Of a stretch of DNA of 17,072 nucleotides, positions 5,745 through 14,388 are shown piece after piece (the stretch's first letter is position 1; the number at the start of each line of letters is the position of its first letter). This DNA comes from Dictyoglomus sp. NZ13-RE01 (lineage in GTDB: Bacteria > Dictyoglomota > Dictyoglomia > Dictyoglomales > Dictyoglomaceae), in the NCBI GenBank assembly GCA_002878375.1, contig NIRF01000020.1:1-17072 (forward strand). Reading direction: 5' to 3'. The notes beneath the pieces are model-generated. The model ran no database searches and had not been told where the DNA came from. It saw nothing but the letters and a program-made list of their open reading frames with translations. Made by a program: the position numbers and the translations under genes.

Positions 5745-6953
5745 ATGCCTAATCAAAAGGGCTTAAGAAAAAATAATAAAGCATTAGTATTTCAAACCAT
5801 AGCAAGGTTTGCTCCTATCTCTCGAAAGGAAATTGCAGAAATTACAAATCTTTCTCCCGCATTAGTAACTATAATAACAGAAGAATTAAAAAAACAATCC
5901 TATATATTGGAGACAGGGACTGCAAATTCTACCGGGGGAAGACCTGCAATATTTTTGGAGATATATCCTCATGCAGGCTATGTTATCGGTATAAATCTTG
6001 GAATGACTTATATTTCTGCTCTTCTTATGGATTTTAGTCTTCAACCTGTACATAAATTAAAAATACCTACTAATCCTCAAGATGGTAAGGATGCAGTAAT
6101 AAACAGAATTATAGAAGCAATAGAAAAAATTATTATATTAGCAGAAGTTCCACGAGAAAAAGTCTTAGCAATAGGAATTGGCATACCTGGTCTTGTGGAT
6201 ACTAAAAATGGTATTTCAAAATTTTCTCCTAATTTAGGTTGGCATAACATTCCCATAAGGGACATTGTTTATCAAAGAGTGAATATTCCTGTGCTTATTG
6301 AGAATGACGTAAGATGCGCAACTTTAGGAGAGAAATTCTTTGGGGCAGGAAGGGGTGTTGATAATTTAGTTTGTATGTATGTGGGCACAGGAATAGGTGC
6401 AGGAATTATAATTGATGGAAAACTTTATAAAGGAGTAAGTGAAGGAGCTGGAGAAATTGGACATACTACTATATTAGACGATGGTCCATTATGTAGTTGT
6501 GGAAATAAAGGATGTCTTGAGGCTGTTGCTTCAGGTCCTGCTATAGCAAGAAGAGCTAAAGAGTTAATAGAGAAAGGAAGAAAAAGTCTAATTTATGATT
6601 TAGTAGAAGGAAAGTTAGAAAAAATAACAGGTGAAATTGTATCACGTGCAGGGTGGTCAGGAGATCCCTTAGCTTTAGAAATTTTAAGAGATACTGGGCA
6701 TTATTTGGGTATTGGAATTGCTAATCTAATAAATCTTTTTAATCCTGAGTTATTAATCTTAGGTGGTGGAGTTATGCAAGCAGGAGAATTGATTATGAAT
6801 TCTCTTAGAGAAACACTAAAAGAAAGGGTATTTTCAATGCCAGCGGAATCTGTAAAAATTGTTTTTGCTTTCTTGGGTAATGAAGCGGGTATGACTGGTG
6901 CTGCAAAGCTTGCTATGGATTTTGCATATCAACGTTTAGGATTAGTCTTGTAA
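5745..6953 (+). CDS. ROK-family transcriptional regulator (XylR/NagC-like)
   Basis: A 402-residue ROK protein with an N-terminal winged helix-turn-helix (about 25-55: ISRKEIAEITNLSPALVTII) and a sugar-kinase-like domain. Visible landmarks are IGIGIPGLVD (143-152), END with Asp188 at the kinase base position, GTGIGAGII (214-222), EIGH with His240, and the zinc motif C250-S-C-G-N-K-G-C257. The DNA-binding domain marks it as a regulator rather than a glucokinase. It heads the sugar-import and hydrolase genes on the same strand, so it probably represses them until a pentose or oligosaccharide binds. The ATG at 5745 gives the usual N-terminus but has no ribosome site upstream, hinting at low-level or leaderless expression. 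Confidence 0.85.
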   Translation: MPNQKGLRKNNKALVFQTIARFAPISRKEIAEITNLSPALVTIITEELKKQSYILETGTANSTGGRPAIFLEIYPHAGYVIGINLGMTYISALLMDFSLQPVHKLKIPTNPQDGKDAVINRIIEAIEKIIILAEVPREKVLAIGIGIPGLVDTKNGISKFSPNLGWHNIPIRDIVYQRVNIPVLIENDVRCATLGEKFFGAGRGVDNLVCMYVGTGIGAGIIIDGKLYKGVSEGAGEIGHTTILDDGPLCSCGNKGCLEAVASGPAIARRAKELIEKGRKSLIYDLVEGKLEKITGEIVSRAGWSGDPLALEILRDTGHYLGIGIANLINLFNPELLILGGGVMQAGELIMNSLRETLKERVFSMPAESVKIVFAFLGNEAGMTGAAKLAMDFAYQRLGLVL

Positions 6954-6995
6954 AAAGGAGGTGATAAAAGACAATAAATAAAATTTCTCCTTTTA
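6954..6995 (+). promoter_or_regulatory. Orphan extended Shine-Dalgarno sequence after the ROK stop, with inverted repeat
   Basis: AAAGGAGGTGAT directly after the ROK stop is complementary to the conserved 3' tail of bacterial 16S rRNA over about 12 bases, yet no ATG, GTG or TTG follows at a usable distance. AAAAGGAG at its 5' side also pairs with CTCCTTTT at 6988-6995. The binding-protein gene has its own separate ribosome site at 7015-7021. This resembles mRNA-stabilising Shine-Dalgarno sites, but could be a relic of a lost gene start. Confidence 0.4.
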
Positions 6996-7029
6996 ATTCT
7001 CCAAAAATTTTAATGGGAGGTAAAAGGAT

Positions 7030-8298
7030 ATGTTTAAAAAGGTTTCTTTAGTTTTAATTTCTATATTAGTATTGAGTTTAATAATAGGACCAGGGCTTGC
7101 AGCTAAAAAAGTAGAGCTTACATTTTGGAATGGATTTACAGGACCTGATGGAAGATACATGCAAAATCTTGTAGATGAATTCAATAAAACCTATGCAGGA
7201 AGAATAGAAGTAAAGATGTCTGTTATGCCATGGGGAGATTACTATACAAAAGTAGTGGCAGCAGTTGCAGCAGGAAATCCACCAGATGTAGGGATAATGC
7301 ATTTAGATCAGATTTCAGCGTATGTACCAAGAGGAGTAATTATTCCATTAGATGATTTAGCAGCAGAACTAAAACTTTCAGAAAAAGACTTTATACCATC
7401 TGTTTGGAGAGCAGGAATATATGAGGGTAAAAGATATGCTATACCATTAGATGTACATCCACTAGTTTTTTACTGGAATAAAAAGCTATTTAGAGAAGCA
7501 GGTTTAGATCCTGAAAAGCCGCCAAAGAATAGAACAGAATTTATTGAATATGCTAAAAAACTTACAAAGGATAAAGATGGTGATGGAAAGATAGATCAGT
7601 GGGGAACAATGATTCCTGTTGGTTGGCCTAACTTCATGATATGGTATTCTATTTTCTTTGGAAATGGTGGAACACTATTTACTCCAGATAATAAAAAAGC
7701 TCTATTCAACTCTGCTGAGGGAGTAGACGCATTACAGTTTTTAGTAGATTTAATAAAGGTATATAAAGTATCTCCAGAAAATGTAGCAGTAGATGCCGAT
7801 GTTGATGCCTTTAAGAGAGGAACTTGTGCTATGGAATTTAATGGCATATGGATGTTAACGGCATATCAGGAACAACCAGGATTAGAATTTGGAGCAGGAA
7901 GAGTGCCACAATTAGGAATGAAAACTTTAGCAAATTGGGCAGGTTCTCATAATTTCGTAGTATTCAGACAGAGAACACTAGATCCTGATAAATTATCTGC
8001 AGCTAAAACCTTCATAGGATGGGTCAGTAGAAAGAGTTTAGAGTGGGCAAAGGCTGGGCAATTACCAGCAAGATTATCAGTATTAAGAAGTAGTGATTTC
8101 AAAAAAATACCATACATAGGAAAGCTTGGCCAGGAAATTCCTCCATATATTGTATTTCCACCTCTCTTTCCTAAATATGGTGAAGCAACAGGACCAATTT
8201 GGGATGCTTTAAACTTTGCCTTAACCTTTAAGAAAGATCCTAAGAAGGCAATGGATGACGCGGTAGAACTTGCGAATAAGATTTTAGCTTCAGAATAA
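7030..8298 (+). CDS. ABC sugar-transporter substrate-binding protein
   Basis: A 422-residue extracytoplasmic binding protein of the family-1 (MalE/UgpB-like) type. A signal peptide covers about residues 1-24 (MFKKVSLVLISILVLSLI, then GPGLA). No lipobox cysteine follows, so it is either free or held by its hydrophobic N-terminus. The mature part begins VELTFWNGFTGPDG, typical of this family. NPPDVGIMHLDQISAYVPRG and RYAIPLDVHPLVFYWNKKLFREAG are its hinge and ligand-cleft segments. KDKDGDGKIDQWG forms an EF-hand-like DxDxDG loop, common in these proteins and possibly calcium-binding. Two permease genes follow. The GH43 and GH2 neighbours suggest xylo- or arabino-oligosaccharide ligands. The start is fixed by GGGAGGT at 7015-7021. 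Confidence 0.92.
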   Translation: MFKKVSLVLISILVLSLIIGPGLAAKKVELTFWNGFTGPDGRYMQNLVDEFNKTYAGRIEVKMSVMPWGDYYTKVVAAVAAGNPPDVGIMHLDQISAYVPRGVIIPLDDLAAELKLSEKDFIPSVWRAGIYEGKRYAIPLDVHPLVFYWNKKLFREAGLDPEKPPKNRTEFIEYAKKLTKDKDGDGKIDQWGTMIPVGWPNFMIWYSIFFGNGGTLFTPDNKKALFNSAEGVDALQFLVDLIKVYKVSPENVAVDADVDAFKRGTCAMEFNGIWMLTAYQEQPGLEFGAGRVPQLGMKTLANWAGSHNFVVFRQRTLDPDKLSAAKTFIGWVSRKSLEWAKAGQLPARLSVLRSSDFKKIPYIGKLGQEIPPYIVFPPLFPKYGEATGPIWDALNFALTFKKDPKKAMDDAVELANKILASE

Positions 8299-8307
8299 TG
8301 TAAATTT

Positions 8308-8340
8308 AAGCAGTGGGGAAATACCCCCCACTGCTTTTTA
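8308..8340 (+). terminator. Intrinsic terminator or attenuator between binding-protein and permease genes
   Basis: AAGCAGTGGGG (8308-8318) and CCCCACTGCTT (8326-8336) form a perfect 11-bp stem with a 7-base loop, followed by a T-rich run. Placed inside the operon, it should end most transcripts after the binding-protein gene and protect their 3' ends, leaving fewer permease transcripts. High binding-protein to permease ratios are usual for these importers. Confidence 0.85.
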
Positions 8341-8364
8341 ATTTTTAAGGAGGAAATTAGTATT

Positions 8365-9264
8365 ATGAGAAAAAGGCTATTTGGAGATGAGGGAGTTTTA
8401 ACTCCTTATTTATATCTTCTTCCACATGCTATATTCTTTTCTATTTTTGCCCTTTATCCTGTTTTTAAAGGGCTTTGGATTAGTCTTCATAAATGGGATA
8501 TATTAAGTGGCGAAAAAAGATTTGTAGGATTAAAAAACTATATAGATATTTTTTTAGTGAGGAATGTACCTGCTCAGTATTATTGGGAAGCTCTCTGGAA
8601 TACTATTCAGTTTGTTATTTATAGTGTACCATTCTTAGTGGGTATAGCTCTTATTCTTGCATTGTTAGTAAATTCTGCAAAGAAAGGAAGAGGATTTTTT
8701 AGGACTATCTTTTTTCTTCCCACTGCATTGACTGTTTCTGTTGTTGCTGTTATTTGGAGATGGATATTTAATTATGAGTCTGGTCTTCTGAATTACATTC
8801 TTTATTCTCTTTTTAGAATTAAGAATATACCTTGGTTAACCCAGCAACCTGGTGCATGGATTTCTATCGTTGTAGCTACAGTATGGTGGACCGTAGGTTG
8901 GAACATGGTATATTTTATAATTGGCATTCAAAATATTCCAGAGGAACTTTATGAAGCGGCAAAAATTGATGGCGCAGGGTGGTGGCAGAGTTTTAGGTAT
9001 ATCACTTTGCCTTCTTTAAAACCTATCGCTCTTTTCATTTTTATAACTACAATTATAGCCTCTTTTAATCTTTTTGGACAACCACAATTAATGACTGGCG
9101 GAGGTCCAGGAAGAAGTACTGTTACTGTTATGTTGCATATTTATAATGAGGGATTTGGAACAAATTTAAGAATGGGATCTGCATCTGCAATGGCATATTT
9201 AACAGCTTTTGTGATGATAATAGTAACTTTCTTACAAGTACGATTATTTACTCGTGGTGAGTGA
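8365..9264 (+). CDS. ABC sugar-transporter permease, MalF/UgpA type
   Basis: A 299-residue inner-membrane protein with about six transmembrane segments. It starts with the TPYLYLLPHAIFFSIFALYP helix typical of the first permease in carbohydrate importers. Near residue 192 lies the EAA loop that contacts the ATPase (EELYEAAKIDGAGWWQSF, then ITLPSLKP). NLFGQPQLMTGGGPG is the usual signature near the periplasmic end of this subunit. AAGGAGG is at 8347-8353. The second permease starts 15 bases after its stop. It should pair with that permease and an ATPase encoded elsewhere to import the oligosaccharide delivered by the binding protein. Confidence 0.92.
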   Translation: MRKRLFGDEGVLTPYLYLLPHAIFFSIFALYPVFKGLWISLHKWDILSGEKRFVGLKNYIDIFLVRNVPAQYYWEALWNTIQFVIYSVPFLVGIALILALLVNSAKKGRGFFRTIFFLPTALTVSVVAVIWRWIFNYESGLLNYILYSLFRIKNIPWLTQQPGAWISIVVATVWWTVGWNMVYFIIGIQNIPEELYEAAKIDGAGWWQSFRYITLPSLKPIALFIFITTIIASFNLFGQPQLMTGGGPGRSTVTVMLHIYNEGFGTNLRMGSASAMAYLTAFVMIIVTFLQVRLFTRGE

Positions 9265-9279
9265 AGGGGGAAGGCTGTA

Positions 9280-10125
9280 ATGAATTATAAATTAAGAATA
9301 AAAATATTTAACATTTTAATATACTTAATATTAACTATTCTGGCTATTTTTTGGATTTTCCCTATATATTGGATGTTTATAACTTCTTTGAAACCAGAAT
9401 ATGAGACTATAGCTTGGCCTGTAAAATGGATTCCTATACCTCCAACTTGGGAAAATTATAAGAAAATTTTAGGAAATCCCGTAGACACACCAGTATTTAT
9501 TTGGTTTAAAAATAGTTTTATTGCAGCTTTTTCTTATAGTATTTTAGGATTAATAGTCTCAAGTCTTTCTGCTTATGCTTTTTCAAGAATGAAATTTCCA
9601 GGTAGAGATAGGTATTTTTGGTTTTTGGTAAGTTTTATGACTATTCCAGGTATAATTTATCTAATACCAAATTACTTAACAATATATAGTTTTGGTTGGG
9701 TGGATGACCTAAAATCCATTATTTTTCCTGGTTTAGCGAGTGTTTGGGGAGTGTTCATGCTTAGGCAATATTTTCTTACAATTCCATACGAATTAGATGA
9801 ATCAGCTAAAATAGATGGGGCAAATAAATTATATATTCTATGGAAAATTATAATTCCTTTGTCCAAACCTGCCCTTCTAACTTTAGGTTTTATGAATTTC
9901 TTATCTAACTGGAATGATTATCTCTGGGCTCTTATTTGTCTTTCTTCTCCTGAGAAAAGAACTTTACCTGTAGGAATGCTAACCCTTCAAGGAAGATATA
10001 TACATTTTTATGGTACTATGATGGCTGGAGCCTTTCTAACTGCACTTCCTGCATTAATACTGTTTGTTCTATTACAAAGATATTATATACGTGGAGTAGT
10101 TATGTCTGGATTTGGTGGGAGATAA
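9280..10125 (+). CDS. ABC sugar-transporter permease, MalG/UgpE type
   Basis: A 281-residue inner-membrane protein with about six transmembrane segments, the second half of the import channel. The N-terminus has the usual helix and SLKP sequence (IFWIFPIYWMFITSLKP). The EAA loop lies near residue 170 (YELDESAKIDGANKLYILWK, then IIPLSKP). NWNDYLWALICL and a C-terminal YYIRGVVMSGFGGR, a typical family ending (RGLTAGAVKG-like), complete it. GGGGGAAGG-type sequence precedes the ATG (GAAGGGGGAAGGCTGTAATG). No ATP-binding gene follows: the next genes are glycosidases, so a shared MsmK/MalK-like ATPase elsewhere is implied. Confidence 0.92.
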   Translation: MNYKLRIKIFNILIYLILTILAIFWIFPIYWMFITSLKPEYETIAWPVKWIPIPPTWENYKKILGNPVDTPVFIWFKNSFIAAFSYSILGLIVSSLSAYAFSRMKFPGRDRYFWFLVSFMTIPGIIYLIPNYLTIYSFGWVDDLKSIIFPGLASVWGVFMLRQYFLTIPYELDESAKIDGANKLYILWKIIIPLSKPALLTLGFMNFLSNWNDYLWALICLSSPEKRTLPVGMLTLQGRYIHFYGTMMAGAFLTALPALILFVLLQRYYIRGVVMSGFGGR

Positions 10126-10137
10126 GGAGGGAATATT

Positions 10138-10190
10138 ATGAAAAAATTCTTTACTTTACAATCATAATTTTTATTTTAGGGGTAATTACT
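10138..10190 (+). pseudogene. Signal-peptide start of the GH43 gene, out of frame by one base in a poly-A run
   Basis: A strong AAGGAGGG ribosome site (10124-10131) precedes an ATG at 10138, which reads MKKFFTLQS and stops. Read in the GH43 frame, the same bases give KILYFTIIIFILGVIT running directly into the annotated start, a typical signal peptide. The ATG is followed by six A residues; seven would give MKKILYFTIIIFILGVITMYGEE in one frame. So either one A is lost (mutation or sequencing error) or polymerase slippage on the A-run restores secretion in part of the transcripts. Confidence 0.75.
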
Positions 10191-11735
10191 ATGTATGGGG
10201 AAGAGGTACCTAAATATAAAAATCCATTAAACGTTTATAAAATAGCAGATCCTTTTGTTTTATATTACAATGGGAAATACTATTTATATGCTACTTCTGA
10301 AAGGGGTGCAGGTTATCAAGGCGGGTTTGAAGTTTGGGAATCACATAATTTAGTAGATTGGATGTACAAAGGATGGGCATATAGATCTAATGAAAATTCT
10401 TGGGGAAAAGACTCCTTCTGGGCTCCAGAAGTATTGTATAAAAATGGTAAATTTTATTTATTTTATAGTTCTGCTGGATATATAAATGGAAAAAAGACAT
10501 TAAGAATTTGCCTTGCTGTATCTAATACCCCTTTAGGTCCTTTCAAAGATATAAAAGCTCCTCTTTTTGATTTTGGATATGCAACAATTGATGCCCATCC
10601 CTTTGTGGATGATGATGGAAAAGTTTACTTATATTTTTCAAGGGATGTTTCGGAAAATCCTACAAGTGATATATATGTAGTAAGATTGACTGATGATCTT
10701 TTAAATACTATTGGAGCTCCACAATTTTTAACCTCTCCTACCCAATTGTGGGAAAGAAACTCTAAATGGAATGAGGGACCTTTTGTTGTTAAATATAACA
10801 AAAAATATTATCTATTCTATTCTGGAAACTTTTTTGCAAGTCCAGAATATTCAGTAGGTTATGCAGTTTCAGATTCTCCTTTTGGTCCATTTATAAAAGC
10901 ATCAGAAAATCCTATATTGAGTAGAACAGAAAGTGTATCAGGACCAGGACACAATAGTGTAATAAAAACCCCTGATGGAAAGGAATATTTCATAGTATAT
11001 CATACTCAAATGAAAAAGGAAGGAACTCATTTAAGACAATTGGCAATTGATAGATTAATATTTACTCCTGACGGAAAAGTGAAAATCATAGGTCCTACTG
11101 ATACTCCCCAACCATTTCCTTCTGGTGTACCAATGCCTCAGAAGGCAACATCTGATGATTTTTTAAAAGACAGTTTAGATCTTTCAAAATGGTGTATTAC
11201 AGGTCAGTATGATTATTCTCTCTCCGAAAGAAAAGGATATTTGCGAATAAAGACAATAATGTCTGATATCTATTCTATTCTTTCTACCCCATTAGATGTA
11301 TCTAATATATTTACTCAATACACATGGGATCATAAATTTGAAATCTCAACTAAGTTTGAAGTTATTTCCGAAGAGGAACAGGATAGAGCAGGGTTAATTG
11401 TTTTTGATAATTATAATCATTATTTAGAATTTGTGAGAACTAAGAAAAAAGGGAAAATAATATTGGAATTTGCACATAAAAATGTAGAAGACTATGAAAA
11501 ATTTACGATAGAAAATATACCTAATAATAAAACATGCTATTTAAAATTAAGAATGAATGGGGATAAATGGGAAGCTTATTATAAGTTTGATGAAAAAGAA
11601 AATTGGAAATCTTTTGGAAAGTCAATTAAAAATGACTTTGATATTCTGAAGATAGGAATCACAGCATATTCCCCTTATTCTATTGGAGGTTCTATTTTTG
11701 ATTTTGACTATTTTAATTATTTAGAATTGAGGTAA
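10191..11735 (+). CDS. Glycoside hydrolase family 43 enzyme (beta-xylosidase/arabinofuranosidase type)
   Basis: A 514-residue enzyme whose first 320 residues have the five-bladed beta-propeller pattern of GH43: Asp20 in KIADPF (general base), Asp134 in IDAHPF (pKa modulator) and Glu195 in NEGPF (general acid). The remainder (about 325-514, DDFLKDSLDLSKW onward) is a concanavalin-like C-terminal domain of the DUF1349 or beta-xylosidase C-terminal type. GH43 enzymes cleave xylose or arabinose from xylan and arabinan oligosaccharides; exact specificity cannot be read here. Neighbouring transporter and GH2 genes support hemicellulose use. The ATG at 10191 has only AGGGG 8 bases before it. The better ribosome site belongs to an out-of-frame ATG at 10138, so whether the enzyme is secreted or cytoplasmic is unresolved. 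Confidence 0.9.
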   Translation: MYGEEVPKYKNPLNVYKIADPFVLYYNGKYYLYATSERGAGYQGGFEVWESHNLVDWMYKGWAYRSNENSWGKDSFWAPEVLYKNGKFYLFYSSAGYINGKKTLRICLAVSNTPLGPFKDIKAPLFDFGYATIDAHPFVDDDGKVYLYFSRDVSENPTSDIYVVRLTDDLLNTIGAPQFLTSPTQLWERNSKWNEGPFVVKYNKKYYLFYSGNFFASPEYSVGYAVSDSPFGPFIKASENPILSRTESVSGPGHNSVIKTPDGKEYFIVYHTQMKKEGTHLRQLAIDRLIFTPDGKVKIIGPTDTPQPFPSGVPMPQKATSDDFLKDSLDLSKWCITGQYDYSLSERKGYLRIKTIMSDIYSILSTPLDVSNIFTQYTWDHKFEISTKFEVISEEEQDRAGLIVFDNYNHYLEFVRTKKKGKIILEFAHKNVEDYEKFTIENIPNNKTCYLKLRMNGDKWEAYYKFDEKENWKSFGKSIKNDFDILKIGITAYSPYSIGGSIFDFDYFNYLELR

Positions 11736-11776
11736 GCTAAGCCAAAATAAGATAAAAAAGAAGGAGGTTTAGTAGC

Positions 11777-14308
11777 TTGGCAAGAGAAACTTTGTCTTTG
11801 GAAGGATTATGGGATTTTTATTTGGAAGGTAATGAGTATAAAGGTAAGATACATGTTCCTTCTATAATTCAAGCGGAGTTTCCTGAACTTAAAGATTATT
11901 ATGGAAGCTTTTATTATAAAAGAACCTTTGATATCCCTGAGGATTGGTTAAAAAGTAAAATTTTATTAAGATTTTCTGCAGTAGATTATTATTCAGAAGT
12001 ATGGATAAATGGAAAGTTTGTTGGAGAACACGAAGGTGGTTTTTTACCTTTTTATTTTTCAATTAATGAGTTTTTAAAGCTTGAAGAAAATGAAATTTTA
12101 GTTAAAGTGGTCGATCCTAATAAAGATAAAAAAGTATTTCGAGATTTTACTCAGGATGAGATTCCTCATGGGAAAGCCCACGATACTTGGTATGGAAATA
12201 TTAGTGGAATATGGCAAAAAGTATATTTGGAAAAAGTAGAAACTCCATATGTAGAGAAAGTAAAAGTATTTCCAAATGTGGATGATAAAAGTGCTACAAT
12301 TGAAATCTTCATTAAAGATTTAGAAAAGGATTGTAAGTTAAGTCTTAAAATTATAGATCCTTTAGGAAGGAATTATTATAAAGAGGTAGAAATAACTTCA
12401 GAAAAAAAGATTGTTACGTTTGAATTTCCCGAAATAATTTTGTGGGAATTGGAAGCTCCAAATCTTTATAATTTAGAAATTAAAGTATATAAAGGAAATA
12501 TATTAAGAGATATGTTTCAAACAGAATTTGGAATGAGAAAGATTGAGATAATAGATGGAGAAATATATCTAAACAATAAGCCCATATATATTTTTGGAGC
12601 CTTGGATCAGGATTTCTATGCTGAAAAGATATATATACCAAAATCTTCTGAGGAAATAAGAGAGCGACTTCAAAAAGCAAAGGAGATGGGTTTAAATCTT
12701 CTAAGAACTCATGTAAAAGTCCCTCTACCTGAATATTTGTATTGGGCAGACCATATAGGGATATTAATTTGGGAGGAACTTCCTTATTGGGAAAATTTGA
12801 CAGAAAAAGCGAAAGAAAGAGCAAGAAAAACCTTAGTAGAAATGATAGAAAGAGATTTTAATCATCCATGTATTGTAGTTTGGGGGATTATAAATGAAAG
12901 TTGGGGAATAGATCTAAGTATTAGAGAAAACAGAGAATGGCTCAAAGAGATGTATGATTATGTTAAAAATCTTGATCCCACAAGGCTTGTAGTAGATAAT
13001 TCTCCATGTATTCCCAATTTTCACTTAAAAACTGATATAGAGGATTTTCACTTCTATACATCAATTCCTGATCATATTAAGAAGTGGGAAGACTTCATTA
13101 ATGGTTTCTCTAAAAGAGATTTTTGGACTTATAGCCCATATGGTGATGCGGAAAAAGGAAATAAGCCTCTTGTAATTTCTGAATTTGGAAATTGGGGGCT
13201 ATACAATATACCAGAGAGTTTTGTATTTAATATTCCTAAATACATGGAGTCAAATCCTCCTTGGGATGTTAGAAAAAGATTTTATTCTTGGAAATTGGAT
13301 GAAGTTTTTGGCTCCTTTGAAGAGTTTATAAAAGAGACTCAAAGACATGAGTTTCTGTCTCTAAAACATGAAATTGAGATTATAAGGAAACATCCATCTA
13401 TAAAAGGCTATATCATCACAGAATTTACTGATGTTTTTTGGGAATCTAATGGCTTATTAGATCCTTGGGGAAATCCAAAAATATTTCATGAAAACTTGAA
13501 ATGGCTTAATAATCCCAATTTTATATCATTACATTTTTATAAGCCTAATTGGAAAAGTGGAGAAAAAATGGATATCTTGTTAGAGGGATGTTTAGTATCA
13601 CCTGCAGAAATGGTGATACTAAAATTTGATGATTCGGAAAAAATCATTGAAAAGAAATTAGAGAATTATAAATTAAATCAATGGCAGGAGTTAGGAGAAT
13701 TGTCTTTGGAGCTTCCAGAAGTCAAGTCTCTTACCAGGAAGAGACTCTTACTATATTTAAAAAGTGTAACAGGCGAAATTATTGCGAAAAACTTTTATGA
13801 TTTTTATATTTTCCCCAAAGAAGATATCGACAAAGGAACAGATAAATTGAGAATTAAAAACTATCTTACAGATGAGGATAAAAACTTCTTAATGCAGGGT
13901 GGAAATTTACTAATTTTAGCTTCTGATGAATTCTCTTTAGGATTTTTAAAGGAAGAAAAAGGATGGCAGATTGTTTCTAGGAAAAAAGATTTATATCATG
14001 GAGATTGGATAAATAATTTTAATTTTCATAGAAAGAAAAGCTTCTTCTCAAAAGTTATTCTTCCAAATCCATGGGATTTCTCCTTTTTTTCTCTTATTTC
14101 TGATAATTTAATTATCAATATTGATCCAAGGGATTCGGAAAGTATATTAGCGGGAACTTTTTATGGATGGATTATGTCGCCTGGAGGTTACCTTATAGAG
14201 ATTCCATATGAAAATGGGAAAATTATGATATCAACACTATCATTTAAGGATTTTTCAGACCCTTTAACAGTTTGGCTTTGGAATAGAATTGTTCAAGATT
14301 TAAGTTAA
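11777..14308 (+). CDS. Glycoside hydrolase family 2 enzyme
   Basis: An 843-residue cytoplasmic-looking enzyme (no signal peptide) with the GH2 order: sugar-binding jelly roll (about 1-155, FYYKRTF, VDYYSEVWINGKFVGEHEGGF), an Ig-like domain (about 157-255), then a TIM barrel. The barrel holds the acid/base Glu374 in WGIINESWG and the nucleophile Glu469 in VISEFGNWG. The last 200 residues form an extra beta-rich and GATase-like region (GGNLLILASDEF), which many GH2 enzymes lack. Members include beta-galactosidases, mannosidases, glucuronidases and arabinosidases; I cannot choose. The start is a TTG at 11777, set by AAGGAGGT at 11761-11768. As the last gene of the operon, it probably finishes intracellular breakdown of imported oligosaccharides. 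Confidence 0.88.
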   Translation: MARETLSLEGLWDFYLEGNEYKGKIHVPSIIQAEFPELKDYYGSFYYKRTFDIPEDWLKSKILLRFSAVDYYSEVWINGKFVGEHEGGFLPFYFSINEFLKLEENEILVKVVDPNKDKKVFRDFTQDEIPHGKAHDTWYGNISGIWQKVYLEKVETPYVEKVKVFPNVDDKSATIEIFIKDLEKDCKLSLKIIDPLGRNYYKEVEITSEKKIVTFEFPEIILWELEAPNLYNLEIKVYKGNILRDMFQTEFGMRKIEIIDGEIYLNNKPIYIFGALDQDFYAEKIYIPKSSEEIRERLQKAKEMGLNLLRTHVKVPLPEYLYWADHIGILIWEELPYWENLTEKAKERARKTLVEMIERDFNHPCIVVWGIINESWGIDLSIRENREWLKEMYDYVKNLDPTRLVVDNSPCIPNFHLKTDIEDFHFYTSIPDHIKKWEDFINGFSKRDFWTYSPYGDAEKGNKPLVISEFGNWGLYNIPESFVFNIPKYMESNPPWDVRKRFYSWKLDEVFGSFEEFIKETQRHEFLSLKHEIEIIRKHPSIKGYIITEFTDVFWESNGLLDPWGNPKIFHENLKWLNNPNFISLHFYKPNWKSGEKMDILLEGCLVSPAEMVILKFDDSEKIIEKKLENYKLNQWQELGELSLELPEVKSLTRKRLLLYLKSVTGEIIAKNFYDFYIFPKEDIDKGTDKLRIKNYLTDEDKNFLMQGGNLLILASDEFSLGFLKEEKGWQIVSRKKDLYHGDWINNFNFHRKKSFFSKVILPNPWDFSFFSLISDNLIINIDPRDSESILAGTFYGWIMSPGGYLIEIPYENGKIMISTLSFKDFSDPLTVWLWNRIVQDLS

Positions 14309-14315
14309 AATTTAG

Positions 14316-14350
14316 AGGCAAGACCCAAGCTAAATACTTTGGTCTTGCCT
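14316..14350. terminator. Hairpin after the GH2 gene
   Basis: AGGCAAGACC (14316-14325) pairs perfectly with GGTCTTGCCT (14341-14350), and further AA/TT pairs extend the stem inward. No T-run follows on the plus strand, so it may act as a stabilising or bidirectional terminator; the minus-strand genes end just beyond it. Confidence 0.55.
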
Positions 14351-14369
14351 ATGGGAGGTAAAAGGATAT
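14351..14369 (+). other. Orphan ribosome-site copy identical to that of the binding-protein gene
   Basis: The 19 bases ATGGGAGGTAAAAGGATAT are identical to 7013-7031, the ribosome site and start of the sugar-binding-protein gene, but here no start codon follows and identity stops at once. It looks like the start region of a lost gene, cut at a rearrangement junction near 14369, or a chance match to a common ribosome-site style. Confidence 0.35.
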
Positions 14370-14388
14370 ACCTCAATTATCTATTATA

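Noticed and set aside
12480-12824. 114-codon antisense ORF inside the GH2 gene
   Set aside because: A shadow of the GH2 reading frame, with no ribosome site and no recognisable domain; the sense frame has clear catalytic motifs.
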